DNA of 64,000 bases from Intestinimonas sp. GTDB lineage: Bacteria > Bacillota > Clostridia > Oscillospirales > Oscillospiraceae. The stretch is taken from NCBI GenBank assembly GCA_022653075.1, contig JALCSB010000011.1, positions 41,626-105,625 on the forward strand, written 5' to 3'. Shown one piece after another: positions 39,839 to 48,560 of the stretch; positions within the stretch are counted from its first letter, which is position 1; every line of letters starts with the position of its first letter. Under the pieces are notes generated by a model that searched no databases, was not told the DNA's origin, and worked only from the letters and a program-made list of their open reading frames with translations. Both the position numbers and the translations under genes were made by a program.

Positions 39839-41158
39839 TTATTCGTACCGAGCGTTCACGTTGGAGCGAATGTCTTTGATAACTTCTGCGGTTTCCGGAC
39901 TGTTCTTTTTCATTTTTTCAATTCGGTCGATGGAGTGGAGCACTGTGGTGTGATCGCGGCCTTCAAATTCCTTTCCAATTTCCTTAAGGGACAAGTTGGT
40001 CATTTCCCGAATCAGATACATCGCCATCTGGCGGGCCAGCGCGGTGTCGCGGGTGCGTCCCTGTCCGCGCAGAGCCGCGTTTTCAATATTGTAGAACTTA
40101 CAGACCTCCTCGATAATTACATCGGCCGTGGGCATGATATCAGAGGGGTCCTTGAACATATCGCGTACGGCTCGGGTTACGGTAGAGGAATCCACATTAC
40201 TGCCCTCTAAATCGCGCAGAGCCATAATTTTATTAACGGTACCTTCAATTTGCCGCACATTGGCGGTAATATTTTCGGCGACGTACTGCAAAACCGCAGG
40301 AGGCAGTTCAACACCCATAAGAATAGCCTTATTTTTGATGATGGCCACACGGGTTTCGTAGTCCGGTGGCTGTATATCCGCTAAAAGACCCCATTCAAAC
40401 CGGGTTTTTAGCCGGTCTTCCAGGCGGAGCATCTCTTTCGGCGGACGGTCGGCGGTGAAAACAATTTGCTTTCTAGCCTCATACAACGTATTAAATGTGT
40501 GAAACATCTCTTCCTGAGTGGAGTCCCGTCCGGCGATAAACTGAACGTCGTCCATCAGAAACAGGTCCGCGGAGCGGTACTTCTCCCGGAATTCCTGATT
40601 GCGTCCCTCCCGAATTGCCTGAATGAGTTCATTGGTAAAGGTATCGCCTTTAATATAGACGATACGGAACATGGGATGAGTTTTGTGCAGAGCGTGGGCA
40701 ATGGCATAGAGCAGATGGGTTTTTCCCAAGCCGGATTCACCGTAGATAAACAGTGGATTGTAATTTTGCGCCGGGTGGTCGGCCACCGCGCGGGCCGCCG
40801 CGTGGGCAAATTTATTGGAATTGCCCACAACGAACCGCTCAAATGTATACTCCTCCGTACCGGGGAGGAAGCCGTCCGATTCCGTTTTGCCGCCCGTGCG
40901 CTGGTCCATCTCGTCGTCACCCAGCACCTCTACCTGAAAATTTGCAGAGAAAAGTTCATGCAGGGCTTTTTGAATATTGGCGGTATATCGGGAACGGATA
41001 ATATCCCGCTTGAATTCAGAGGGAGTGTGCAGGACGAAGGTATCTTCATCCAGTGAAACGGCCTCTATGTCATCAAACCAGGTGTGGATCGTGGTGGCAG
41101 TCATGTCCGACTCCATGAGGGAGAGCACCTTGGTCCAGATATCTGCGGGGGAATTCAT
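39839..41158 (-). CDS. dnaA: Chromosomal replication initiator protein DnaA
   Basis: 439-residue AAA+ initiator. Domain I (1-80) recruits helicase. Domain III has Walker A GESGLGKTHLL, Walker B FLMDDVQFIAG and the arginine region RLEDRLKTRFEWGL. Domain IV ends with the DNA-binding signature EGRDHTTVLHSIDRI. ATG at 41158 follows AAGGGAGG. Promoter at 41205-41233. It reads away from rpmH, the standard Firmicutes origin arrangement. Confidence 0.98.
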   Translation of the reverse strand: MNSPADIWTKVLSLMESDMTATTIHTWFDDIEAVSLDEDTFVLHTPSEFKRDIIRSRYTANIQKALHELFSANFQVEVLGDDEMDQRTGGKTESDGFLPGTEEYTFERFVVGNSNKFAHAAARAVADHPAQNYNPLFIYGESGLGKTHLLYAIAHALHKTHPMFRIVYIKGDTFTNELIQAIREGRNQEFREKYRSADLFLMDDVQFIAGRDSTQEEMFHTFNTLYEARKQIVFTADRPPKEMLRLEDRLKTRFEWGLLADIQPPDYETRVAIIKNKAILMGVELPPAVLQYVAENITANVRQIEGTVNKIMALRDLEGSNVDSSTVTRAVRDMFKDPSDIMPTADVIIEEVCKFYNIENAALRGQGRTRDTALARQMAMYLIREMTNLSLKEIGKEFEGRDHTTVLHSIDRIEKMKKNSPETAEVIKDIRSNVNARYE

Positions 41159-41204
41159 TATGCGGCCTCCCTTGTAAAAAAATAAAGGAAATAAACATTA
41201 AAAT

Positions 41205-41233
41205 ATTATAACAAAGAATCAACATCATGGCAA
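41205..41233 (-). promoter_or_regulatory. Promoter for dnaA
   Basis: Minus strand TTGCCA (41233-41228), a 17-nt spacer and consensus TATAAT (41210-41205). The 41159-41481 gap between dnaA and rpmH is A/T-rich and holds only this and the divergent rpmH promoter; I found no convincing DnaA boxes in it. Confidence 0.75.
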
Positions 41234-41337
41234 GGACACCTTATATAAATATAAACATTTGTTTTACGTTACAAACCAAAACTTTCACAGGATACGGGAT
41301 AAAAAAATTTTTACGCGTATCTGTATAAAAAATGTGG

Positions 41338-41367
41338 TTGACAGAGCATAAAAACATAGGTTATAAT
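41338..41367 (+). promoter_or_regulatory. Promoter for rpmH-rnpA-yidC operon
   Basis: Consensus TTGACA (41338-41343), an 18-nt spacer and consensus TATAAT (41362-41367), with a leader of about 110 nt. Confidence 0.85.
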
Positions 41368-41481
41368 AATTTCTGCGTCCTGCATTGGGACGTCTCTTTT
41401 GACGACCGCGGCCACACAGACAGGCCGTTGTGGCGGACGGAGGAAATATCTCCGTCTATTGTAGTACAGGAGGTGTACCAC

Positions 41482-41616
41482 ATGGTTCGTACCTATCAGC
41501 CCAAAAAGCTGCGGCGCTCCAAGGAATTTGGATTCCGTAAGCGCATGGCCACCCGGAATGGCAGAAAGGTCCTGGCCCGCCGCCGCGCGAAGGGCCGCGC
41601 CCGCCTGACCTACTAA
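41482..41616 (+). CDS. rpmH: 50S ribosomal protein L34
   Basis: 44-residue, highly basic large-subunit protein: [20 protein letters not shown] and so on, ending KGRARLTY. Its length and sequence are typical of L34. ATG at 41482 follows a perfect AGGAGGTG site. First gene of the rpmH-rnpA-yidD-yidC-khpB cluster. Confidence 0.97.
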   Translation: MVRTYQPKKLRRSKEFGFRKRMATRNGRKVLARRRAKGRARLTY

Positions 41617-41648
41617 AGATGACGAGGAATCTGAAATAGGGCTCATGA

Positions 41649-41679
41649 AGGGGCGGGGGAGGTTTATCCCACCGCCCCT
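41649..41679 (+). promoter_or_regulatory. GC-rich hairpin between rpmH and rnpA
   Basis: AGGGGCGG (41649-41656) pairs with CCGCCCCT (41672-41679), with further G/C pairs inside. No T-run follows. It may be an attenuator or an mRNA-processing/stability element that lowers rnpA relative to rpmH. Confidence 0.4.
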
Positions 41680-41720
41680 ACAGTGCATATGCCCGTTGTT
41701 CAGAGGGGAGCTGCGCAATT

Positions 41721-42077
41721 GTGAAATTCACTACAACGCTGAAACAGAATTACGAGTTTCGGCGCCTTTACGCCAGAGGAAAAAATGCGGCCGCTTCCTG
41801 TCTCGTCCTTTATTACAGAAAAAACCGTGCTAACCGCAGCCGACTTGGTTTTACCGTGAGTAAAAAGGTGGGCTGTGCCGTGGTCCGAAATCGAGTCCGC
41901 CGCCGTCTGAGGGAAATTTACCGATTCCATGAGGCGGAGCTTTATCCGGGATATGATCTTGTGGTTGTGGCACGGGTTAAGGCCGCTTTTTCCAGCTACC
42001 ATGAACTGGAGAAAGAATTTCTGTATTTGGCCGCCCGGCTGGGACTTTTGAAAAAAGAGGAGGAAAAGGGACCGTGA
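41721..42077 (+). CDS. rnpA: Ribonuclease P protein component
   Basis: 118-residue basic protein cofactor of RNase P, which matures tRNA 5' ends. The RNA-binding signature is GCAVVRNRVRRRLREIYR (about 51-68); RLGFTVSKKVG precedes it. The start is GTG at 41721 with GGGGAG ten bases upstream. Its stop overlaps the yidD GTG start (GTGA), so the two are coupled. Confidence 0.95.
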   Translation: MKFTTTLKQNYEFRRLYARGKNAAASCLVLYYRKNRANRSRLGFTVSKKVGCAVVRNRVRRRLREIYRFHEAELYPGYDLVVVARVKAAFSSYHELEKEFLYLAARLGLLKKEEEKGP

Positions 42078-42292
42078 AGCACCTGCTTACTACCCTGCTC
42101 CGCTTTTACCGCAAGAATATTTCTCCCCTGCGACCGCCCTGTTGCCGTTTTATTCCCACCTGCTCCGCCTATGCGCTGGAGGCTATTGAAAAATACGGCG
42201 CATGGAAGGGAGGCTGGCTGGCCCTTCACCGTCTTCTCAAATGTCAGCCGTTTCACCGACAGAAATCCATTGAATACGACCCGGTACCCTGA
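42074..42292 (+). CDS. yidD: Membrane protein insertion efficiency factor YidD
   Basis: 72-residue protein with the DUF37 signature CCRFIPTCSAYALEAIEKYG. YidD sits at the inner membrane next to YidC and aids insertion of membrane proteins. GTG at 42074 overlaps the rnpA stop. The compact rnpA-yidD-yidC order is conserved across bacteria. Confidence 0.95.
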   Translation: MKHLLTTLLRFYRKNISPLRPPCCRFIPTCSAYALEAIEKYGAWKGGWLALHRLLKCQPFHRQKSIEYDPVP

Positions 42293-42339
42293 ACGACTAC
42301 CGGGCCCACCTCCGCAAACAATCTTTTGGAGGCGCCACT

Positions 42340-43800
42340 ATGTCAGCTATTCAAATTTTACTTACCCCGTTTTCCTGGCTGCTGAAGGTACTGTATTTTA
42401 CCTTTAGCAATTACGGCGTGGCCATTATTCTATTTGGCCTTGTCACCAAAATCATTTTATTCCCTCTTTCCCTGAAGGGCAAGAAGAGTATGATCCGCAT
42501 GAACGCCCTGTCCGCCAAACAGCAGGACATTCAGAAAAAGTTTGGTAAGGACCGAGAGCGGATGAACCAAGAGATTCAGAAGCTCTATGAAAAGGAGAAT
42601 GTCAACCCCATGGGCGGCTGCCTGTGGTCCATGCTTCCTTTCCCTATTCTTATCGGTCTGTACGCCGTCATCCGCCGTCCCTTCTTCTATATGATGGGCC
42701 TTAATGACACGGTTATCGGTGCCATTGGCTCCGCCATCATGGGCAGTGCCTGGACTGGATCCTCCGGCTATAACGAGATGTATCTGGCCGAGGCCATGAA
42801 TAAATCCGGGATGTTGGAGGCCGCAAAAAATGTCGCCGGTGATCTGGCGGACAAGCTATTTAACATCGATTTTTCGTTTTTAGGTCTGAATTTGGCTCAG
42901 GTTCCCCAATTTAACATATTCAAATATGAGACTTATAACTGGTCCACCATCGGACTATTTCTTATTCCTATCGTCTCCGCCATTCTTGGTTTTGTCTCCA
43001 TGAAGGTGACCAATAAGACCAGCGCGTCCGCCACAGGCGGCAAGAGCAATGTCAACAGTTCCGTCAATAAGAGCATGATGATTACCATGCCGCTTATGTC
43101 TTTGTGGATCGGCTTTTCCATGCCTGCCGGCTTAGGCATTTACTGGATCGCCAACAATGTGTTTACCATGCTTCAGGAATTTATTGCCGGTAAGATGCTG
43201 AGGAAAGACTACGAGGCACTGGCCGCCGAGCGCGCCGCCCAGGAACAGCAGGAAAAAGATGAGGAGAAAGAACGCCGCCGTTTGGCCGCTGAGAAAAAAG
43301 CGGCCGCTTTGGCAGGAAGCAAAGGGAAAAAGAACAAAAAACTTCAACCTGCCCCGAAGAAAAAAAATACCGCGGCGCCTGCCGCTAGCCGAAGCGGGAT
43401 GCGCACCTATGCCCGCGGCCGGGATTATGATCCTTTGCGTTTCTCTCCCGACGGACCCACCGAGTACCACGAGGCTGTGACATCGATTGATGAGAAGACA
43501 CAGCAGGCCGAACAAGATAAAGAAAGTCCGGAGAATAAAACGCCTGAACCGGAGACGGAGGGTTCCGCCGACGAAACAACGGAGATCCTCTCCACTCCGG
43601 CGGAAGAAACAGAATCTTCCGTGACCCCGGTAGTGGAGGACGCCGGTGTTTCCGAGGCCGTGCCGCCGGAGCTTGATACCTCCGTTCCTCAGAAATCGGT
43701 GCAGGAACGTTCCGAGCAGACACCTGTAGCCAATGCCGGTGAAGAGGACGAGCTATATGAGGCTCCTTATGCCGAGCCTGAGGACGAGCCGAAGGAGTGA
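42340..43800 (+). CDS. yidC: Membrane protein insertase YidC/Oxa1 family
   Basis: 486-residue insertase. Five hydrophobic segments: about 20-40 (FSNYGVAIILFGLVTKIILF), 95-110, 115-130, 200-220 and 245-270. A positively charged cytosolic loop lies after the first (KGKKSMIRMNALSAKQQDI), as in the YidC hydrophilic groove. Compared with Bacillus SpoIIIJ the first periplasmic region lacks a lipobox. An unusually long hydrophilic tail (about 290-486) is first Lys/Ala-rich and then strongly acidic. GGAGG seven bases upstream of the ATG. Confidence 0.95.
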   Translation: MSAIQILLTPFSWLLKVLYFTFSNYGVAIILFGLVTKIILFPLSLKGKKSMIRMNALSAKQQDIQKKFGKDRERMNQEIQKLYEKENVNPMGGCLWSMLPFPILIGLYAVIRRPFFYMMGLNDTVIGAIGSAIMGSAWTGSSGYNEMYLAEAMNKSGMLEAAKNVAGDLADKLFNIDFSFLGLNLAQVPQFNIFKYETYNWSTIGLFLIPIVSAILGFVSMKVTNKTSASATGGKSNVNSSVNKSMMITMPLMSLWIGFSMPAGLGIYWIANNVFTMLQEFIAGKMLRKDYEALAAERAAQEQQEKDEEKERRRLAAEKKAAALAGSKGKKNKKLQPAPKKKNTAAPAASRSGMRTYARGRDYDPLRFSPDGPTEYHEAVTSIDEKTQQAEQDKESPENKTPEPETEGSADETTEILSTPAEETESSVTPVVEDAGVSEAVPPELDTSVPQKSVQERSEQTPVANAGEEDELYEAPYAEPEDEPKE

Positions 43801-43805
43801 GTGGA

Positions 43806-44600
43806 ATGCTGAACTATACAGAATATACAGGAAAAAATGAAGAAGAAGCCATTGCCGCCGCTTTGAAACAATTGGGCCTGGACCGCGATGATGTATCCGT
43901 GGAGGTTTTAGAGCGGGCCAAATCCGGCTTTCTGGGCATTGGAAGCTGCCCTGCTAAAGTCAGAGTAACCTATGAAGTTCCGGACGAGCCAATTGCCCCT
44001 TCCGCGCCCGTAGAGGCGGAAAAGACTGCGCCTATACCAGATCATGCCCCAGTGGCTGTTAAGCCTCAGAAGGCGCCTTCTATGACCCCAGAAGCGGAAA
44101 GCCACATTGAACCGAAAACGGAGGAGCCTCAGGAAGACGACAGAACCCAGCAGATCATTACTTTCCTTACCGGGCTTCTGGAGCGGATGGAAATTTCCGC
44201 CGCGCCCAAGATTTCAATCGGGGAAGACGGGAGTTATGAGGTTGTGCTGGACGGGCAGGATCTGGGAGCCCTCATCGGCCGGCGTGGCGAGACCCTGGAT
44301 GCCGTCCAACAGCTCACTAGTTACTGCGTAAACCGGGGGCATTCGAAACGGGTACGCATCCATGTGGATGCGGAGAATTACCGGGCCAAACGGGAAGAAT
44401 CTCTTCAAAGGCTGGCCCGAAAAGTAGCTGGAAAAGTAGTTAAGTATCACCGAAATGTAACGTTGGAGCCAATGAACGCTTATGAGCGCCATGTGATCCA
44501 CGCCGCACTGCAGGAGTATCCGGATGTAACGACCTACTCAACAGGGACGGAGCCAAACCGCCGTACCGTGGTGGCCTATTCCAGAGGCGAACATAGATAG
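43806..44600 (+). CDS. khpB: RNA-binding protein KhpB/Jag (Jag_N, KH, R3H)
   Basis: 264-residue cytosolic RNA-binding protein that with KhpA affects cell elongation and mRNA stability. The Jag_N domain covers 1-52 (KSGFLGIGSCPAKVRV). A Pro/Glu-rich linker to about 110 is followed by a KH domain with the GxxG loop ALIGRRGETLDAVQ and a C-terminal R3H domain (NAYERHVIHAAL). ATG at 43806 has AAGGAG eight bases upstream and is preferred to GTG at 43797, which overlaps the yidC stop. Last gene of the rpmH operon. Confidence 0.94.
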   Translation: MLNYTEYTGKNEEEAIAAALKQLGLDRDDVSVEVLERAKSGFLGIGSCPAKVRVTYEVPDEPIAPSAPVEAEKTAPIPDHAPVAVKPQKAPSMTPEAESHIEPKTEEPQEDDRTQQIITFLTGLLERMEISAAPKISIGEDGSYEVVLDGQDLGALIGRRGETLDAVQQLTSYCVNRGHSKRVRIHVDAENYRAKREESLQRLARKVAGKVVKYHRNVTLEPMNAYERHVIHAALQEYPDVTTYSTGTEPNRRTVVAYSRGEHR

Positions 44601-44608
44601 AAAGCCAG

Positions 44609-44643
44609 ACACGGCGGAAGATTTCTTCCGCCGTGTTTTTTTT
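44609..44643 (+). terminator. Intrinsic terminator of the rpmH-khpB operon
   Basis: Perfect 12-bp stem (44609-44620 with 44625-44636), 4-nt loop, then a run of T residues to 44643. Confidence 0.92.
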
Positions 44644-44663
44644 AAAAAGGAAGTGCGTCTATT

Positions 44664-46001
44664 ATGAGAAACACACCGCTCTACTCCTCCCTACGGGCTT
44701 TTGCTGATACGCAGCCCCTGCGCATGCACATGCCCGGGCACCATGGGAAACCCCTGCACATGCCGGAACTGGAGCGGTTTTCTGAGCTGGATTTTACCGA
44801 ATTGCCCCCTACGGGCAACCTTTTTTCTCCGGGAGGCGCTATCGAGGCGGCAGAGGATCTGTGGGCTCGAGCGTTTGGCATGTCTGCTTGTCTGTTTTTG
44901 ACTGGTGGCTCCACCCAAGGTATCCACGCCGCCTTAACTCTGGCCTGCCGCCCCGGGGACAGACTGCTGATGGATCGAGGCTGCCATCGGTCTGTTTATC
45001 ACGCGATGGCTCTGCTGGACCTGAAACCGATTTACCTCTCTCGCCCTTGGCGGAGGGAAGACGGTGTATCCGGCCCAATTTCTCCACAGTCTGTGGAGAA
45101 ATTGCTGAAAAGCCACCCAAAATGTAAAACGGTTTGTATTACATCACCAACTTATTACGGAGTGTTGTCTGATATCCCCGCTATTTCTCACATTGTGCAC
45201 CAATATGGGGGAATTCTGGTGGTGGATGGCGCCCATGGCGCTCACCTGCCTTTTTTGGGGCTGGATGCATTCCGCGGCGCAGATTTGACCGTGGTTTCAG
45301 CACACAAGACCCTTCCCGTGCCGGGCCAAACCGCTTTGCTGTTTTCCGGCGGTCTGTTCCACGGGGATGATCTACGCCGTGCCGGGGCAATCTACGGCAG
45401 TTCCAGTCCGTCTTATCCCATGATGGCTGCCATGGATGTGGCCCGGGCCTGGCTGGAGGAGAAAGGAGCGGATGACTACCGGACTACCGCCGCTTTTGTT
45501 TCTGACCTGCGTCGTACCTTTTCCGCCTTAAGGGAGACTCCTGAGCTGAGATTAGACCCCGCCCGTTTTGTTCTGAATACGCCGGATGGATATGTCCGCA
45601 AGGCGGCGTTGGAAACGTTGGGTGTTTACCCGGAGATGGCGGACTGCGGCCATATTGTATGCATTTTGACCTGTGCCGACCGGAGAGCGGAGTTTGCACG
45701 TCTAATCGAAGCTTTGAACCGGACGGCTCCGCCGGCGGGTACCGCCGCCCGACAGATACCGCCTCCACCGGAGTTACCGGAGCGGGTTCTGTCTCCTCGT
45801 CAGGCTATGTTTGCACCCGTGGACGTTCTATCCCTCCAAAAAGCGGAAGGACAGATTTCTGTCGATCAGGTGGCGCCTTATCCACCCGGTGTACCCATCA
45901 TTGCTCCCGGCGAACGTATAGGCAAAAAACACCTTTCCTATTTATCAGAGATAGGTTATAATATGACTGAGAAGGTTCGGACGCTTTCCCACCGGGTCTG
46001 A
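44664..46001 (+). CDS. PLP-dependent Orn/Lys/Arg decarboxylase-family protein (YaaO-like)
   Basis: 445-residue fold-type-I PLP enzyme of the basic-amino-acid decarboxylase group. The Schiff-base Lys is in VVSAHKTLPVPGQ, the PLP Asp in VVDGAHGAHLPF, and the ring-stacking His in DRGCHRSVYH. It matches Bacillus YaaO in size and location, upstream of yaaQ(darA), holB and yaaT(ricT). The product could be agmatine, cadaverine or putrescine; the substrate cannot be decided from sequence. AAAGGAAG lies 12 bases before the ATG. Confidence 0.88.
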   Translation: MRNTPLYSSLRAFADTQPLRMHMPGHHGKPLHMPELERFSELDFTELPPTGNLFSPGGAIEAAEDLWARAFGMSACLFLTGGSTQGIHAALTLACRPGDRLLMDRGCHRSVYHAMALLDLKPIYLSRPWRREDGVSGPISPQSVEKLLKSHPKCKTVCITSPTYYGVLSDIPAISHIVHQYGGILVVDGAHGAHLPFLGLDAFRGADLTVVSAHKTLPVPGQTALLFSGGLFHGDDLRRAGAIYGSSSPSYPMMAAMDVARAWLEEKGADDYRTTAAFVSDLRRTFSALRETPELRLDPARFVLNTPDGYVRKAALETLGVYPEMADCGHIVCILTCADRRAEFARLIEALNRTAPPAGTAARQIPPPPELPERVLSPRQAMFAPVDVLSLQKAEGQISVDQVAPYPPGVPIIAPGERIGKKHLSYLSEIGYNMTEKVRTLSHRV

Positions 46002-46080
46002 GAGCCCGCTTACCGGGTGCAGGGGAAAGTCGGGCGGAAAACGGGTGCCGAAACGGGCGCTGCGCAGAGGAGGGAATTCC

Positions 46081-46404
46081 ATGAAACTGATCCTTGCAAT
46101 CGTAAATTATGACGACGTAAGCGCGGTAACCCGCGCCTTGACCAAGGGTGGCTTTTCATCCACGCGGCTGTCCACCACCGGCGGGTTTATGATGGCCGGG
46201 AACGTGACCGTCCTGATCGGCGTGGACGAGGAGAAGGTGCAGGCGGTCATTGACATTGTCAAAGAACATTCCCACAGCCGCAAACAGATGATTCCCGCTA
46301 CCACCGAGTTAAACTACGGATATTATCCCAGTATGCCTGTGGAAGTTACAGTAGGCGGTGCGACCATCTTTGTGGTGGATATTGAACGGTTCGAGCGCGC
46401 CTGA
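46081..46404 (+). CDS. darA: Cyclic-di-AMP receptor DarA (PII-like, YaaQ)
   Basis: 107-residue PII-like trimeric protein that binds c-di-AMP (DarA/PstA). It begins MKLILAIVNYDDVSAVTRAL and shows TGGFMMAGNVTVLIGVDEEK and VGGATIFVVDIERF, aligning throughout with Bacillus DarA. Downstream partners are not established. ATG at 46081 has GAGGAGGG upstream; the frame extends 12 codons further without a ribosome site. The stop overlaps the holB start by one base (TGATG). Confidence 0.93.
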   Translation: MKLILAIVNYDDVSAVTRALTKGGFSSTRLSTTGGFMMAGNVTVLIGVDEEKVQAVIDIVKEHSHSRKQMIPATTELNYGYYPSMPVEVTVGGATIFVVDIERFERA

Positions 46405-47207
46405 TGAAGAGAGACGTGGCATTGGAAATTGCCGGACGGGGTCTATCCCACGCCTATATTATCAGCGGACCGCCGGGACCGGACCGGGATAATCTGGTGC
46501 GTCGGCTATGTGCCGCTTATGTCTGTACCGGGCGGGAGAAGCCCTGCTTTGTCTGCTCCGGCTGCCGGAAGGCGGCAGAGGGTATCCATCCGGATATTGT
46601 TACGGTAGGACTTTCGGACCGGGACATCGGTGTGGACGACGTGCGCGCGCTGCGCGCCAGTGCCTATATCCGCCCGAATGAGGCGGCGAGAAAGGTCTAT
46701 GTTCTGCTCCGCGCACAGTTTATGAAGGCGCCGGCGCAAAACGCCATGCTGAAGCTGCTGGAAGACGGACCTTCCTATGCGGCATTTCTGTTGGTGGTGG
46801 AAAATGAAGGCATGCTGCTGTCCACCATCCGCTCCCGGTGCGAGCTGATTCGAATGGATGCTGACGCGGACTGCACGCCGCCGGACCCGGATATTGTGGA
46901 GGCAGCCGGCGAATTAGCTGGGCGGATGCTGGGAGACAGTGAGCTTGCCTTGATGCGTTTCTGCGCCGGGGCGGGAAAGTGGGAACGGAACCGGCTGGCC
47001 GCCGTACTGGATGCGGCTGTCTCCGCCCTTCGGGATGGAATGGACCAGGGCGCTGACGTCAAGAAGACCCTGGATAGTTTGGAACAAGTCAAGTGCGTAC
47101 GTGGCGCATTGGATTACAACATGAGTGCGGGCCAGGCTGCGGGCTGGCTGTGCGCAAAAGTTTGGGCGGGAAAACGCCGCCCTTTCATAAAAGAGGTTGC
47201 TACATGA
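46404..47207 (+). CDS. holB: DNA polymerase III delta-prime-like clamp-loader subunit
   Basis: 267-residue AAA+ clamp-loader subunit. The zinc-binding Cys set is CTGREKPCFVCSGCRK. Sensor/arginine-finger motif is STIRSRCELIRM, preceded by APAQNAMLKLLEDGPSYAAF. The P-loop position reads ISGPPGPDRDNLVRR and lacks the Lys-Thr of a functional Walker A, so it should not bind ATP, like E. coli delta-prime. It is translationally linked to darA (TGATG) and ricT (ATGA). Confidence 0.9.
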   Translation: MKRDVALEIAGRGLSHAYIISGPPGPDRDNLVRRLCAAYVCTGREKPCFVCSGCRKAAEGIHPDIVTVGLSDRDIGVDDVRALRASAYIRPNEAARKVYVLLRAQFMKAPAQNAMLKLLEDGPSYAAFLLVVENEGMLLSTIRSRCELIRMDADADCTPPDPDIVEAAGELAGRMLGDSELALMRFCAGAGKWERNRLAAVLDAAVSALRDGMDQGADVKKTLDSLEQVKCVRGALDYNMSAGQAAGWLCAKVWAGKRRPFIKEVAT

Positions 47208-48472
47208 TTGAGATTATTGGCGTTCGCTTCCGAAGCGGCGGAAAACAATATTATTTTGATCCCTGCGGAATTACTGTGGAGTCCGGGCAGGGCGTGATTA
47301 TCGAAACGGCCCGCGGCATTGAGTACGGTGAATGTGTCCAGGGAAATACCATGGTGGAGGACGAGAAGGTCGTCCAGCCCCTGAGGCCGCTCATCCGTGT
47401 GGCCACGGAGGAAGACATCAAAAATTTGACCCGCAACCAGGAAAAGGAGCGGCGCGCCTTTCAGATCTGCCAGCAGAAGATCCTGAATCACAAGCTGGAG
47501 ATGAAGCTGGTGGATGTGGAATACAATTTCGAGGGGAGCAAAATTCTCTTTTTCTTTACCGCTGAGGGGCGGGTGGATTTTCGTGCTCTGGTCAAAGATC
47601 TGGCGAGCGTGTTCCATACCCGCATCGAACTGCGGCAAATCGGCGTTCGGGACGAGGCCAAAATGATGGGTGGTTTGGGCATCTGCGGAAGACCATTTTG
47701 CTGTGCTTCTTTTATGGATGACTTTCAGCCTGTCTCTATCAAAATGGCTAAAACACAAAACCTGTCCCTGAACCCCACCAAAATCTCCGGAACTTGCGGT
47801 CGTCTGATGTGCTGCCTCAAGTATGAACAAGGGGCATACGAAGATGCGGTGCGCCGCTGTCCCAAGCAGGAGTCCTTCGTGGAGACTCCGGACGGCGTGG
47901 GTACCGTGTCTGCTGTGGATTTGCTGCGAGAGCAGGTGAAGGTCCGACTGGAAGACAGTAATGACGCGCCCAAAAGTTATCACAACTGTGAGATCTGTGT
48001 GGTGCGCAGTGGAAAGGGCAAGCGGCCGGAGGGCTATGAGCCGCCTCCGGCGGAGGAATTGGAAAAGCGGCGCTGGGTGGAATTAAAATCAGAACCGGAA
48101 TGGGAAGATGAGAAATCCGCTTCACCTTCCGCCCTATCCGCCGCGCTGGAAGCGGTTCTGACTCATAAGGACGAAAAAGCGCCTCAACCCAGGCGAGAAC
48201 GCCGCACCGGTGAGAGCCGGCCCCATCCCCGCCGGAAAAAACCGACTGGGGAGGAGAAACCGGAAAAGTCCGTCCGCCCGGAGGGAACAGCGGCAACCGG
48301 AAAAAAGAAACCGCGTCCGCCCAGAGCCAAACCTGCGGCTCAGCAGCAGGCAGCCCCGCCCAAGAAGGAGGGCGGGAATGGGCAGCAGCAGGCCTCCCAC
48401 CGGTTCCCGTATCACCGCCGACGGCGCAGAAACGGCGGGACCAAACCGCCACAGGAGCCGCCAAAAGAATAG
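47204..48472 (+). CDS. ricT: PSP1-domain regulator RicT (YaaT)
   Basis: 422-residue protein. The PSP1 region has the conserved Cys motifs GICGRPFCCASFMDDF and SGTCGRLMCCLKYEQG. In Bacillus, RicT with RicA and RicF forms an Fe-S complex that stimulates RNase Y mRNA processing and affects sporulation and competence. ATG at 47204 overlaps the holB stop (ATGA). Residues after about 290 are a long, very basic Pro/Lys/Arg tail, longer than in Bacillus YaaT (275 residues), which may add RNA binding. Confidence 0.93.
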   Translation: MIEIIGVRFRSGGKQYYFDPCGITVESGQGVIIETARGIEYGECVQGNTMVEDEKVVQPLRPLIRVATEEDIKNLTRNQEKERRAFQICQQKILNHKLEMKLVDVEYNFEGSKILFFFTAEGRVDFRALVKDLASVFHTRIELRQIGVRDEAKMMGGLGICGRPFCCASFMDDFQPVSIKMAKTQNLSLNPTKISGTCGRLMCCLKYEQGAYEDAVRRCPKQESFVETPDGVGTVSAVDLLREQVKVRLEDSNDAPKSYHNCEICVVRSGKGKRPEGYEPPPAEELEKRRWVELKSEPEWEDEKSASPSALSAALEAVLTHKDEKAPQPRRERRTGESRPHPRRKKPTGEEKPEKSVRPEGTAATGKKKPRPPRAKPAAQQQAAPPKKEGGNGQQQASHRFPYHRRRRRNGGTKPPQEPPKE

Positions 48473-48483
48473 TACAAATAAAG

Positions 48484-48526
48484 AGGACTGTATTGGAAAC
48501 ACACATGTTTCCAATACAGTCCTTTT
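48484..48526. terminator. Intrinsic terminator after ricT
   Basis: 17-bp stem (48484-48500 with 48507-48523), 6-nt loop and TTTT. It sits 11 nt after ricT on plus and may also end the convergent lipoprotein transcript. Confidence 0.85.
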
Positions 48527-48560
48527 AAAGAATAAAGGAAGAAAACCTGAAGAAATCAAT

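Noticed and set aside
41159-41481. Second oriC lobe between dnaA and rpmH
   Set aside because: A/T-rich, but no good DnaA boxes were found; a TGTGG at 41333 is part of the rpmH promoter area.
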